From Candidatus Gastranaerophilales bacterium (GTDB taxonomy: Bacteria; Cyanobacteriota; Vampirovibrionia; Gastranaerophilales; Gastranaerophilaceae): DNA of 45,034 nt. The notes beneath the pieces were generated by a model. That model was not told where the DNA came from. It worked only from the letters and a program-made list of their open reading frames with translations, and made no database searches. Position numbers and translations under genes: made by a program. The stretch lies in contig CALUYU010000012.1 of the NCBI GenBank assembly GCA_944325075.1, forward strand, positions 1 to 45,034, in the 5' to 3' direction. Each line of letters starts with the position of its first letter. Position 1 is the first letter of the stretch. This document shows, one piece after another, positions 1 through 8,259 of the stretch.

Positions 1-10
1 GATTATTCGG

Positions 11-41
11 GGTGTCAGAAAACTGGACGTTTCCTGACACC
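11..41. repeat. Hairpin in the intergenic repeat region downstream of sdaAA
   Basis: Perfect 8-bp inverted arms GGTGTCAG (11-18) and CTGACACC (34-41) enclose a 15-nt loop. It lies about 95 nt beyond the sdaAA stop and could act as a leftward terminator, but no T-run follows it, so a dispersed palindromic repeat is as likely. Confidence 0.45.
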
Positions 42-53
42 TTACGGGTTCAC

Positions 54-101
54 TTTGTTCACCCTACCGAAAATCCGTTTTCCGCTAAAGAAAAAGGAAG
101 T
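54..101. repeat. Dispersed repeat, copy 1 (two blocks)
   Basis: The 24-bp block at 54-77 (contains CACCCTACCGAAAATCCG) is identical to 24299-24322, and the 18-bp block at 84-101 (GCTAAAGAAAAAGGAAGT) is identical to 24253-24270. The two blocks appear in opposite order at the two sites, and the second site has a palindromic repeat between them. This is a non-coding dispersed repeat family. Confidence 0.75.
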
Positions 102-135
102 CCGGGATGAAATATATCACTGCGAATCACAAACA

Positions 136-1017
136 TTAGAGGAGTTTCAATTTTTCCTCAAGTTTCAATGCGGTTTTTGTACGGGCAAGACCTGCTTGAG
201 AACTTTCTTTAAGCATTGGAGACATTAATTTCCCGGTCTGCTCCATTGCATCAATAACTTCATCTATAGGAATTTTAGATTCAATACCCGCCATAGCCAT
301 TTCTGAAGCAGTAACCGCGTGAATAGCTAAAAATGGATTCCGTTTTACACAAGGAATTTCGACCAGTCCGCAAACCGGATCACAAGTAAGTCCAAGGAGA
401 TTTTTTATAGCAAGCGCGACAGCATTCAACACTTGTCTTACACTTCCTCCTCTCATTTGTGTAAGCGCCCCCGCACTCATTGCAGCAGCGACGCCGCACT
501 CCGCCTGGCAGCCTCCAACAGCTCCGGCTAGCTGAATTTTATTTGAAATAATCCTTCCAATTTCCCCTGCCGTTATAAGAGCATCTATCTGCTCTTTTTC
601 TGATACCCCCAAACTTTCAGATACAGCAACCAATACCGCAGGAACAATTCCGCATGATCCAGCTGTCGGGCAAGCAACTATTTTACCCATACGCAAGTTT
701 TCTTCAGATGTAGCAAGCGCATATGTAACAATTTTTTCGTACAATTTTCCAAAAAGTGCATGCTTTTGCTCAAAACGTTTTTGGAGTTTCCAGCAATCGT
801 CACCGCACATTCCGCTTATAGAAAGTTCCTTTGAGTGTAATCCCGCTGTAATAGCCTCCTTCATTGCATCAAGACTTTTTTTAACTTTTATACGGACTTC
901 AGGTATCTGCATATCACTAATTTCAGCCTCATGCAACTGGGAAATTTCATATATGGGCTGCTCATGAGTATCACAAGCATTATATAACTCTTCAAATGTC
1001 GAAATTCTTTTTTCCAT
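136..1017 (-). CDS. sdaAA: L-serine dehydratase, iron-sulfur dependent, alpha subunit
   Basis: This is the catalytic subunit of the oxygen-sensitive two-subunit L-serine dehydratase, which deaminates L-serine to pyruvate and ammonia in the cytoplasm. At 293 residues it is the usual length for the family. Conserved Cys- and Gly-rich stretches are visible (ACPTAGSCG, GGCQAECG, CDPVCGLVEIPC), and their cysteines are the candidate ligands of the [4Fe-4S] cluster. The start lies 2 nt after the sdaAB stop, so the two genes form one leftward operon in the order beta-alpha. With the glycine cleavage genes at the other end of the window, it points to serine and glycine as carbon and nitrogen sources. 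Confidence 0.95.
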   Translation of the reverse strand: MEKRISTFEELYNACDTHEQPIYEISQLHEAEISDMQIPEVRIKVKKSLDAMKEAITAGLHSKELSISGMCGDDCWKLQKRFEQKHALFGKLYEKIVTYALATSEENLRMGKIVACPTAGSCGIVPAVLVAVSESLGVSEKEQIDALITAGEIGRIISNKIQLAGAVGGCQAECGVAAAMSAGALTQMRGGSVRQVLNAVALAIKNLLGLTCDPVCGLVEIPCVKRNPFLAIHAVTASEMAMAGIESKIPIDEVIDAMEQTGKLMSPMLKESSQAGLARTKTALKLEEKLKLL

Positions 1018-1019
1018 TA

Positions 1020-1679
1020 CTAACTATCCAGCTTTCTAATATACCTGACAATATATACACTCGGAAGATTTTTAAGAATATTAATAACCTCATCGGAAAC
1101 TTCACCGTCTAACGCAATACACATAGAAGCATCTTCCCCTTTAGCATACCGGTCGCAGTTAAGAGAGGCAATATTAACGGATATCTTTGATGTTACGCTT
1201 GAAATCATGCCCGGAATATCTTTATACACAAGTAAAAGAGTATTATATTTACCGGTAAGATTTACCGAAAAATCATCAATTTTATTAACTACAACCTCCC
1301 CGGCTCCTATTGAATCTCCTGAAATTGAAATATTCGGAGTACCCTTAATTACTATATCTACAGCGTTCGGGTGTCTGTTAAAGTCCTGAAGATATTGGAA
1401 ACTATAATTTATACTCCGTGCAATATCCAGATCAAAAATATTTCTTATTCGGACATCATCAACAGAAAGCCCCAAAAATCCGGCTAAAATGCCTTTATCC
1501 GTACCGTGTCCCTTACCGGTGCTGGCGTAAGAATTATATAATTTAAATGTTACATTTGCCGGCTGCCCGCTGTAAATATTTCTTGCAAGCAGCCCAAGCC
1601 TCACAGCTCCAGCGGTATGAGAACTTGACGGGCCTACCATAATCGGGGAAATTATATCTATTATTGATGATTGACGCAT
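1020..1679 (-). CDS. sdaAB: L-serine dehydratase, iron-sulfur dependent, beta subunit
   Basis: This is the regulatory subunit that pairs with SdaAA. The N-terminal SDH-beta domain contains the typical GPSSSHTAGAVRLG stretch (about residues 17-30). An ACT-type small-molecule-binding domain occupies the last 75 residues or so (from about LLLVYKDIPGMIS), which in this family is thought to sense the amino acid. The length of 219 residues is normal. It is the first gene of a two-gene leftward operon, with a promoter-like sequence just upstream (1706-1734). Confidence 0.94.
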   Translation of the reverse strand: MRQSSIIDIISPIMVGPSSSHTAGAVRLGLLARNIYSGQPANVTFKLYNSYASTGKGHGTDKGILAGFLGLSVDDVRIRNIFDLDIARSINYSFQYLQDFNRHPNAVDIVIKGTPNISISGDSIGAGEVVVNKIDDFSVNLTGKYNTLLLVYKDIPGMISSVTSKISVNIASLNCDRYAKGEDASMCIALDGEVSDEVINILKNLPSVYIVRYIRKLDS

Positions 1680-1705
1680 TTTTTACTTCCTTAAAGCTCA
1701 TATTT

Positions 1706-1734
1706 ATTATATCACCAGATATTGTATCTTTAAA
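1706..1734 (-). promoter_or_regulatory. Predicted sigma70-type promoter of sdaAB-sdaAA
   Basis: On the minus strand, TTTAAA (1729-1734), a 17-nt spacer and TATAAT (1706-1711) are seen. The -10 box is perfect and the -35 box weak. It lies about 25 nt upstream of the sdaAB start. Confidence 0.5.
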
Positions 1735-1851
1735 TAATGTAAAATTTTTGTAAAGAAAACGCAATTTTTAACAAATTCGTGGTTTATTATATATGTGTAG
1801 ATTTTATTCTTATGGTGTATGTGTAATAAATTAATTTTTTAAAGGAGAATT

Positions 1852-2001
1852 ATGTTTAGTCCTGAATTTATGAGATTTTTAATTAACTATCAAAAAGCCG
1901 ATTTTACTCCAAAAGCAACAAAAAAAGTTATATATTTTGATAAGCCAAACCGCGGGTACAAAAGACTTGCGAATGTTATTTTAACGGTATCAAGCAGATA
2001 A
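1852..2001 (+). CDS. Small protein of 49 residues, unknown function
   Basis: The ATG at 1852 follows a strong Shine-Dalgarno AAAGGAG (1841-1847) at good spacing and opens a 49-codon frame ending in TAA. The peptide starts MFSPEFMRFLINYQ and is basic (many Lys/Arg), with no membrane segment and no signal peptide. I do not recognise a family. It stands alone between the divergent sdaAB gene and a tRNA gene. The ribosome-binding site and the basic composition favour a real small protein, perhaps nucleic-acid binding, but the function is a guess. Confidence 0.5.
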   Translation: MFSPEFMRFLINYQKADFTPKATKKVIYFDKPNRGYKRLANVILTVSSR

Positions 2002-2122
2002 TAATAATTTATATATAGACTTCAAGCATGACGTATAAGGTGTGAAATATTTCAGACTATATTTAAAAGTACGTAAAATTATATAATCTGTTTATAAACA
2101 CGGTTCGGAAACATAAAATTAT

Positions 2123-2151
2123 TTGAAAAAAAAAGACACTTATAGTAAAAT
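2123..2151 (+). promoter_or_regulatory. Predicted promoter of tRNA-Arg(CCG)
   Basis: TTGAAA (2123-2128), a 17-nt spacer and TAAAAT (2146-2151) place a start site about 10 nt before the tRNA. Confidence 0.6.
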
Positions 2152-2169
2152 AGCTACAGAATTAGTCAT

Positions 2170-2243
2170 GTGCCTGTAGCTCAGTCGAATAGAGTGTCGG
2201 TCTCCGAAGCCGAAGGTCACGGGTTTGAATCCCGTCAGGCACA
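2170..2243 (+). tRNA. tRNA-Arg (anticodon CCG)
   Basis: A complete cloverleaf can be folded by eye: a 7-bp acceptor stem GTGCCTG/CAGGCAC, D-stem GCTC/GAGT, anticodon stem TCGGT/GCCGA with loop CTCCGAA (anticodon CCG, reading CGG), T-stem ACGGG/CCCGT with TTTGAAT loop, and discriminator A. The 3' CCA is not encoded. Length is 74 nt. Confidence 0.95.
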
Positions 2244-2270
2244 TATTATGAAATATGTGGAAGGGGAGTT

Positions 2271-3683
2271 ATGGAAAAAAAATCCGGGATATTGGTTTGG
2301 GCAGGTTATTTTTATATTATTTTACCGATATTGATATTTTTTATCGGCTGGTGTAATTCGTTAACCGCCGTTACCGGAGTTATATGTATCCTGATAAGCT
2401 CATTTTTTCTTTATAAAAATACACCCAAAATATGGTTTCCTTCAACTAAAAAAGAAATCATACTTCTTGGTTCAATCTTTGTAATAAGCTTAATTTGGGT
2501 ATATTCTTCCGGAATAGGAGCATTAGTTTTCCAAAACTTTGACCACAATTGCAGAAATCCTATTTTTGAACTTATGGTTAATCAAAATTGGCCGGTTGAA
2601 AGCAGCAACCGGCTGGCAATACTAACATACTATATCGGCTTCTGGCTGCCGCCGGCTGTTGTAGGAAAAATATTCCACAGCACTCAGATTGGATACTATG
2701 CTCAGGTGCTATGGGCTTCAATCGGAGTTTTCCTGTTCTTCTACTATGTACTTGCAACATTGAAGAAAAAAACTCTCTGGCCGGTAATTTTATTTATATT
2801 TTTCAGCGGCTTGGATATTATCGGGGAATTTTTAATTCATGGGGGAAGCAGAACATTCTTTAATCCTGTATCCCATCTTGAATGGTGGTATCCGGGAATG
2901 CAGTTCTCAAGTTTTACAACCCAGCTTTATTGGGTATTTAATCAGGCAATCCCTGCATGGATAATCACAATGCTGATTTATCTCCAGCGAAACAATAAAA
3001 ATATGATATTCATATATTCATGTATGTTTCTTCATTCAACGCTGCCGGCCATAGGAATTCTGCCGTTCCTGGCATACTGCGGGTTGAAAAATAATCTGCC
3101 TGACAATCACGGTATTTTATCATTGAAAAATATACTAAACTCCATAAAAACCGCATTAACTTTTGAAAACATTGCAGGAGGCGGTATTATAACAATAGTG
3201 ACCTATTTATATCTTTCAAATAATGTTGCGGGAGGAAATTTTGCATTAAGAATACCGAATCCGACTGTTTGGATTTTTTATCTGCTGGAAGCAGGAATAT
3301 TCGTTTTATGTATTTGGAAATACAATAAAAAAAATGTCATTCTCTATCTTATAACAATAATGCTATTAATTTATCCTTTTATACGCATAGGATTTTCGAA
3401 TGATTTTTGTATGCGTGCAACAATCCCGGCGCTTGTTCTGTTATATCTTTTGGTCGTCCAAACCTTTGACCGGGGGGATATACAAAAAGACAAACCAATT
3501 CTTGTAATAATGATTGCATCGTTATTAATAGGTGCAGTAACACCGTTACACGAAATGACCAGAACCATTGTAAGAACAGCGTCCGGCATAACCAAAGTAA
3601 AACCGGATTTAGGATTTGATAATTTCTTTGGGTGGAAAGAAGATAATTCATTCCTAAAATATTTCGGGAAAAAGAAAGATTAA
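2271..3683 (+). CDS. Polytopic membrane protein, probable GT-C-type glycosyltransferase
   Basis: The 470-residue protein has about 11-12 hydrophobic segments along its whole length. A polar stretch after the second or third segment contains FDHNCRNPIFEL (about residues 90-101). An acidic/His/Arg-Asn loop in this position is typical of membrane glycosyltransferases that use a polyprenyl-phosphate sugar outside the membrane, but I assign no named family. The start has a good RBS (AAGGGGAG) 27 nt after the tRNA. It converges with gtrB, overlapping it by 4 bp. In phage-type gtrA-gtrB-gtr(X) cassettes the third gene is such a membrane transferase, so it may attach the sugar delivered by GtrA/GtrB. 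Confidence 0.65.
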   Translation: MEKKSGILVWAGYFYIILPILIFFIGWCNSLTAVTGVICILISSFFLYKNTPKIWFPSTKKEIILLGSIFVISLIWVYSSGIGALVFQNFDHNCRNPIFELMVNQNWPVESSNRLAILTYYIGFWLPPAVVGKIFHSTQIGYYAQVLWASIGVFLFFYYVLATLKKKTLWPVILFIFFSGLDIIGEFLIHGGSRTFFNPVSHLEWWYPGMQFSSFTTQLYWVFNQAIPAWIITMLIYLQRNNKNMIFIYSCMFLHSTLPAIGILPFLAYCGLKNNLPDNHGILSLKNILNSIKTALTFENIAGGGIITIVTYLYLSNNVAGGNFALRIPNPTVWIFYLLEAGIFVLCIWKYNKKNVILYLITIMLLIYPFIRIGFSNDFCMRATIPALVLLYLLVVQTFDRGDIQKDKPILVIMIASLLIGAVTPLHEMTRTIVRTASGITKVKPDLGFDNFFGWKEDNSFLKYFGKKKD

Positions 3684-4618
3684 AAGTTAATTCTTTCAGC
3701 TTCAACCACCAGAGGTTTTTTATCAACTCTTGTATAAATAGCCCCGATGTATTCACCCAATATTCCGAGGCAGAAAAGCTGAATTGCCCCAAGGAACAAT
3801 ATACTGATTATTATAGGCGCAACCCCGAAAGAAAACGTATTCCAGTGCAGCAATTTCCAAACAAGATAAAAAACTGCAAGTACAAAAGTTACAACAGAAA
3901 TACCAAATCCTAAAAAGGCCATTAATCTTAACGGAAGTTTAGAAAACTTTATAATACCGGTCATTCCGACATCATAAAGTGCGTAAAAGTTATTACTGGA
4001 AATTCCGCTTTTTCTTGCCGGCTGCTCAAACTGAACATATGCTCTCTTAAAACCAATTTCACATATAACTCCGCGGAAAAACGGATAAGGATCATCAATT
4101 TTTCGGAGTTCATCCACAACTGCTTTATCGTATAACCCGGAGCCGGTACAATTAGTAACCAGCTCAACACCGCTATCAGAAATCTTATTTAAAACAAAAT
4201 AATAAAGTCTCCTTATTGCAAACATCAGGGGATTTTCACCGCTGCGTATCTTCTTAAGAAAGACAGCCTTATTTCCCTCTTCCCATTTTTTAATAAGTTC
4301 CGGAATTAACTCAGGGGGATCCTGCAAATCTGACACTATCGTAATAACTGCGTCTCCAAAACATTGAATTACCCCGTAAAACGGAGCTTTTATAGAGCCG
4401 AAATTTCTGGAGTTAATTATTACTTTAATCCTTTTATCTTTCTCAGCCCATTCACGTAATTTATCAGCGGTATTATCAGTTGAACCGTTATCCAGCAAAA
4501 TATATTCAAACTCATATTTATCTTTGTATTTGTCTATTTGAGCGAAAACCCGGTTAAATAATTCATCAAGATTATTTTCTTCATTGTAACAGCTTGAAAC
4601 AATACTAATCTTTTTCAT
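3680..4618 (-). CDS. gtrB: GtrB-like polyprenyl-phosphate glycosyltransferase (GT2)
   Basis: This is a GT2-family transferase that loads a sugar onto the carrier lipid on the cytoplasmic side. The GT-A nucleotide-binding domain fills residues 1-220, with VSSCYNEENNL near the start, DNGSTDNT (43-50) and the DLQD motif at about 97-100. Two membrane segments follow at about 230-255 and 265-295, the usual GtrB/DPM1 layout, and 312 residues is typical. The start overlaps the gtrA stop by 4 bp, so translation is probably coupled. The sugar is not known from sequence. The neighbouring CDP-sugar genes make a deoxy sugar plausible, although GtrB proteins usually use UDP-sugars. Confidence 0.88.
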   Translation of the reverse strand: MKKISIVSSCYNEENNLDELFNRVFAQIDKYKDKYEFEYILLDNGSTDNTADKLREWAEKDKRIKVIINSRNFGSIKAPFYGVIQCFGDAVITIVSDLQDPPELIPELIKKWEEGNKAVFLKKIRSGENPLMFAIRRLYYFVLNKISDSGVELVTNCTGSGLYDKAVVDELRKIDDPYPFFRGVICEIGFKRAYVQFEQPARKSGISSNNFYALYDVGMTGIIKFSKLPLRLMAFLGFGISVVTFVLAVFYLVWKLLHWNTFSFGVAPIIISILFLGAIQLFCLGILGEYIGAIYTRVDKKPLVVEAERINF

Positions 4619-5007
4619 ACTCTCTCCTTCTTAAAAACAAAATATTTTTGCAAAATAAATGTAATAACCGCCATTACGCCGGTTAAAAATAAACCGGCCC
4701 AATATAAGTTAATACCTGAAATCTTTGCAATCTTTAAACCGCCGATTGATAAAGCAGTCGTAAGACAATAAACAGATATAAACTTGAAAATAAGTCTGTT
4801 ATCGTTGTTGTTAAAAACCAAAGTTCCGGTAGTTTTAAAATTAAAAAGCACCCCGCAAATTGTAGCAAGAATTGAGGCAACAGCATAATGAAGTCCGATA
4901 AAAAGCAAAAGTGCAAAAATTCCATAACCAAAAAGCGTATTGAGCACCCCGACTGCCAAAAATTTTATAAACAGAATATCCACTTTTAGCGACAATTTAT
5001 TTTGCAT
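4615..5007 (-). CDS. gtrA: GtrA family membrane protein (putative lipid-linked sugar flippase)
   Basis: The 130-residue protein has four hydrophobic segments. It opens with FIKFLAVGVLNTLFGYGIFALL, the classic GtrA signature in which FxxVGxxxTxxxxxxF occurs in helix 1. The family is believed to flip polyprenyl-phosphate sugars to the periplasmic side. I place the start at the ATG at 5007; a GTG one codon upstream is also possible. It overlaps the rfbG end by 11 bp and gtrB by 4 bp, so rfbF-rfbG-gtrA-gtrB form one tight leftward operon. Confidence 0.85.
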   Translation of the reverse strand: MQNKLSLKVDILFIKFLAVGVLNTLFGYGIFALLLFIGLHYAVASILATICGVLFNFKTTGTLVFNNNDNRLIFKFISVYCLTTALSIGGLKIAKISGINLYWAGLFLTGVMAVITFILQKYFVFKKERV

Positions 5008-6079
5008 CACGGCGGCACTTTCTATTCATACAAATCTCATAATCTTTGATCTGTCCGATTGTAAATTTATACATATCATCATTATTGTAAAAATGCTTAT
5101 ACCAGTCAACTGTTTTTCTAAGAGCAGTTTCCGTATCATATTGCGGCTGCCATCCAAGAACCCTTTTTGATTTATCAATACTTAACATCAACAAACCGGC
5201 CTCATGCAGAGGACTCTTCTCTCCAACAATAACTTTCCCGCTGCCATATAATTCAACAAATTTTTCCGCAAGCTCAGCCACAGTTATGGCGTTGGAAGGT
5301 TCCGGCCCAAAGTTAAACGAGGAGGCAAACTCTTTTTCTCCATTCAAAAGCTTTTCACCAAGCAGAAGGTATCCGGATAAAGGTTCCAGTACATGCTGCC
5401 AAGGTCTGACAGCTATCGGGTTTCTTATCTCTATGTTACGGTTATCATGAACTGCACGGATACAATCCGGAATGATTCGGTCTAAAGCCCAATCCCCTCC
5501 GCCGATAACGTTTCCGGCCCTTGCTGTTGCAAGAAGCATTGAGCCATCTTCCTGCAAAAATGAACGTCTGTAAGAAGAAGACATAATTTCCACACAGCCT
5601 TTGGAAGAGGAATACATATCATACCCGCCCAAAGGATCGTCTTCCTTGTAGTATTTTTCCTGCTCAATATTTTCATAGCATTTATCTGTTGTAATATTTA
5701 CAAACGCTTTAACAGAAGGACATTTCCTGGCGGCTTCCAAAACATTCAATGTGCCAATTACATTCGTTTTATATGTCAACAGCGGTTCCTTATAAGACAG
5801 CCTTACCAGAGGCTGGGCCGCAAGATGAAAAATTATCTCAGGTTTAAATTTGCTGATGGCCTTCTCCAGTGCCGAATTATCAAGTATATCGCCAATCACT
5901 GACCTTGAAATGTTATTATAAATTTCCAGTTTTTTAAACATAGAAGGATATGTATCCGGCTCAAGGGAATAACCGCAAACCTTAGCGCCAAGACTTGCAA
6001 ACCATATAGAAAGCCAACTGCCTTTAAATCCGGTATGTCCGGTTATAAAAACACGTTTATTTTTATATATATCAAACAC
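4997..6079 (-). CDS. rfbG: CDP-glucose 4,6-dehydratase
   Basis: This extended SDR enzyme converts CDP-D-glucose to CDP-4-keto-6-deoxy-D-glucose, the second step to CDP-3,6-dideoxyhexoses. The NAD-binding glycine motif is ITGHTGFKG (12-20), with a TDKCYEN stretch at 131-137 and the catalytic YxxxK at Y156-K160 (YSSSK). These features and the 360-residue length match RfbG/DdhB rather than dTDP-glucose dehydratases. It lies 3 nt after rfbF, which supplies its substrate. The next enzyme, RfbH, is encoded 3 kb away on the other strand, beyond a tRNA gene and a pilin-like gene. Confidence 0.94.
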   Translation of the reverse strand: MFDIYKNKRVFITGHTGFKGSWLSIWFASLGAKVCGYSLEPDTYPSMFKKLEIYNNISRSVIGDILDNSALEKAISKFKPEIIFHLAAQPLVRLSYKEPLLTYKTNVIGTLNVLEAARKCPSVKAFVNITTDKCYENIEQEKYYKEDDPLGGYDMYSSSKGCVEIMSSSYRRSFLQEDGSMLLATARAGNVIGGGDWALDRIIPDCIRAVHDNRNIEIRNPIAVRPWQHVLEPLSGYLLLGEKLLNGEKEFASSFNFGPEPSNAITVAELAEKFVELYGSGKVIVGEKSPLHEAGLLMLSIDKSKRVLGWQPQYDTETALRKTVDWYKHFYNNDDMYKFTIGQIKDYEICMNRKCRRDAK

Positions 6080-6082
6080 CTG

Positions 6083-6883
6083 TTACTCCTTGTCATCTTT
6101 CTTTAACCAAACAGCCCAAGGAGCATTTTCGCCTATCCACATTTTTGTCAACTGTTTTTTATCCTGCAACGTATCCATCGGACGCCAAAAACCATAATGT
6201 TTATACGCATTAAGTTTTCCATCAGCGGCAAGATTTTCCAACGGTTTTTCCTCAAATATAACATCACCCAGAGGAGAATCTTCCATATAGTCAAAAATTT
6301 CCGGCTGACATACAAAGTATCCTCCGTTAATCCATGCTCCGTCACCCTTAGGTTTTTCTTTAAATGAAAGAATTTGGTTATCAGAAGAGATATTTAAAGC
6401 CCCGAATCTTCCGGAAGGCTGAACAGCTGTCATTGTACAAATTTTCCCCGATAATTTATGCTTTTCAATAACATCAGGAATATTCACATCGCAAACACCA
6501 TCCCCGTATGTAAGAAGAAAAGGTTCATCCCCGATATAATTCTGTGCTTTTTTAATGCGGCTGCCGGTCATGGTATTTTCACCGGTATAGAGCAGCGTAA
6601 CCTTCCACGGTTCGGTTTGAATACGGTGAATATCTACAGAATTATTAACCATATCTATGGTAATATCAGAGTAACGCTGATAATAGTTTACAAAATATTC
6701 TTTAATGACATGGGATTTATATCCGGTTAAAATAACAAATTCATTAAATCCGTAATAAGAATATATTTTCATAATATGCCATAAAATCGGTTTTCCTCCG
6801 ATTTCAACCATAGGTTTAGGAATTAGTTTTGTTTCTTCAGATAATCTTGTACCAAGCCCTCCGGCCAGAATTACAACTTTCAT
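6083..6883 (-). CDS. rfbF: Glucose-1-phosphate cytidylyltransferase
   Basis: The enzyme makes CDP-glucose from CTP and alpha-D-glucose-1-phosphate. The nucleotidyltransferase signature GGLGTRLSEET (8-18) is followed by KPMVEIGGKPILWHIM, a very typical RfbF/DdhA segment. The 266-residue length fits. It is the first gene of the leftward rfbF-rfbG-gtrA-gtrB operon, with RBS AAAGGCGG just before the ATG. Its promoter must lie in the 73-bp gap shared with the divergent tRNA-Arg(CCT); I could not pick one firmly. Confidence 0.94.
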   Translation of the reverse strand: MKVVILAGGLGTRLSEETKLIPKPMVEIGGKPILWHIMKIYSYYGFNEFVILTGYKSHVIKEYFVNYYQRYSDITIDMVNNSVDIHRIQTEPWKVTLLYTGENTMTGSRIKKAQNYIGDEPFLLTYGDGVCDVNIPDVIEKHKLSGKICTMTAVQPSGRFGALNISSDNQILSFKEKPKGDGAWINGGYFVCQPEIFDYMEDSPLGDVIFEEKPLENLAADGKLNAYKHYGFWRPMDTLQDKKQLTKMWIGENAPWAVWLKKDDKE

Positions 6884-6933
6884 TACACCGCCTTTAAAAA
6901 TTTTTAACTTAATTTATATGATTTGTAAGTTTG

Positions 6934-6942
6934 TGCTATAAT
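6934..6942 (+). promoter_or_regulatory. Extended -10 promoter of tRNA-Arg(CCT)
   Basis: TG-C-TATAAT (TATAAT at 6937-6942) is an extended -10 element about 15 nt before the tRNA; no convincing -35 box is seen. Confidence 0.55.
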
Positions 6943-6956
6943 AAAAAAGTGGTATT

Positions 6957-7033
6957 GGGTTCGTAGCTCAGTAGGATAGAGCAACGGTTTCCTAAACCGG
7001 AGATCGAGGGTTCGACTCCCTCCGGGCCCACCA
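6957..7033 (+). tRNA. tRNA-Arg (anticodon CCT)
   Basis: The cloverleaf is complete: acceptor stem GGGTTCG/CGGGCCC with two G-U pairs, D-stem GCTC/GAGC, anticodon stem ACGGT/ACCGG with loop TTCCTAA (anticodon CCT, reading AGG), T-stem GAGGG/CCCTC with TTCGACT loop. The 3' CCA is encoded at 7031-7033, unlike the other tRNA-Arg in this window. Confidence 0.95.
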
Positions 7034-7160
7034 TTTTTTTTATTATCAGGAATTATTCTGCAACAATTCCGCCTCTCGTTTTAATTATACCATACAAGAA
7101 ATGTTTTGGAAACATAATTATAATTGTTTACAGTTGGTTTAAAACATTTTTATCATCAGC

Positions 7161-7189
7161 TTGAAATAGATAGCTAAAAATGTTATAAT
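7161..7189 (+). promoter_or_regulatory. Strong sigma70-type promoter of pilin-like gene 1
   Basis: TTGAAA (7161-7166), a 17-nt spacer and TATAAT (7184-7189) with an extended TGT before the -10. It lies about 40 nt upstream of the ATG at 7232. Confidence 0.7.
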
Positions 7190-7231
7190 TTAAATAAATA
7201 TAGTAATAATCAAAATAAAGGAGGATAGATT

Positions 7232-8147
7232 ATGTCAAGACTCAATCATAGTGCTGGTTTCGCCGAGGGGGGGGGGGGCTGAGCTACGCCCAAAACGCTT
7301 GTCCCATAGCCACTACGGCAAATTGTATGTGTCGGGACAAAGTTATAGAGAGCCTGAGGCACTGCACTACAATGCTCCGCTGTGTGAAACGCCCGGAAAT
7401 AATAAAGCAAACGTCAGTTTAGTGGAAAATATTGAATTTTTCAGTGGAGCTAAAATTGGAAAACGTCATGTAGGAGTGGATTTTGGATTTTGCAAAGCCG
7501 CGTTTACTTTAGCGGAAGTCTTAATAACACTTGGCATAATCGGTGTTGTTGCAGCTATGACCTTACCAACGTTGATAAATAATTATAAAAAACAGGTTAC
7601 AATTACACATCTGCAAAAATTTTATACTACTATTAACCAGGCACTTATACGATCGGAAGCGGACCACGGGGATTATAAATATTGGGAGACAGACTCCAAT
7701 ATCGAGGCCGATGCTTATTTTGATAAATATTGGAAACCATATTTTAGCGGTATAACTATTTGTCATCATTATTTAGAATGTAATTATAAATCACATCAGC
7801 CATTTTACAATATAAATGGAACTAAAGATGAAACTGTACTTATCTCGGAAAACGCCAGAACAACATTCAAACTCCCTGATGGAACTGTCGTAATAATGTT
7901 TACAATGGTCGGTCCGGACGCAGATAATATTAGCAGTTCATCTTTAATATATGTAGATGTAAATGGCGGGAAAGAACCAAATACATATGGGAAAGATTTA
8001 TTTGTATTTGTCAGAGATAAAAAAGGAGTGATAATTCCTAAAGGGATAAATAATGACTCAATCAATTGTAATCAGCAGCAAGGAAACGAATGTGCCGCGA
8101 AAATTGTTAAAGACGGCTGGCAGATCAAAGACGATTATCCTTGGTAG
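7232..8147 (+). CDS. Pilin-like protein 1, G-tract frame currently out of phase
   Basis: The likely start is the ATG at 7232, with perfect RBS AAAGGAGG (7218-7225). That frame reads 12 codons, enters a 12-G run (7267-7278) and meets TGA at once. The pilin frame is open from 7251 (GTG) to 8147; 11 or 14 G would join it to the ATG. After about 85 leader residues comes the prepilin motif AFTLAEVLITLGIIG with a single hydrophobic helix, as in type IV pilins and pseudopilins. The globular domain ends in CAAKIVKDGWQIKDDYPW, nearly the same ending as pilin-like gene 2. The leader is far longer than normal prepilin leaders (under 30 residues). Initiation at GTG 7251 cannot be excluded, but it lacks a good RBS. 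Exact role (pilus subunit or adhesin) unknown. Confidence 0.75.
7267..7278 (+). repeat. Poly-G tract (12 G) in pilin-like gene 1
   Basis: Twelve consecutive guanines begin 35 nt after the ATG at 7232. Such a run is very unlikely by chance in AT-rich DNA and is a typical slipped-strand site. The present length puts the ATG out of frame with the pilin domain. Confidence 0.9.
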
Positions 8148-8205
8148 TCAGTATAATAATGGGAATAGAATATGCCTCTAAAAAATGTATAATATTTTTC
8201 AACTG

Positions 8206-8235
8206 TTGTTATTATCAATATGTTAATGGTACAAT
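8206..8235 (+). promoter_or_regulatory. Predicted promoter of rfbH operon
   Basis: TTGTTA (8206-8211), an 18-nt spacer and extended -10 TGG-TACAAT (TACAAT 8230-8235) are about 25 nt upstream of rfbH. Confidence 0.5.
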
Positions 8236-8259
8236 AAAAACAGGAAAGAGGATTAGTAC

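Noticed and set aside
7267-7278. G-tracts as assembly artefacts
   Set aside because: Not fully excluded, since homopolymer lengths are error-prone, but three tracts at the same codon position in one gene family make pure artefact unlikely; only the exact lengths are doubtful.
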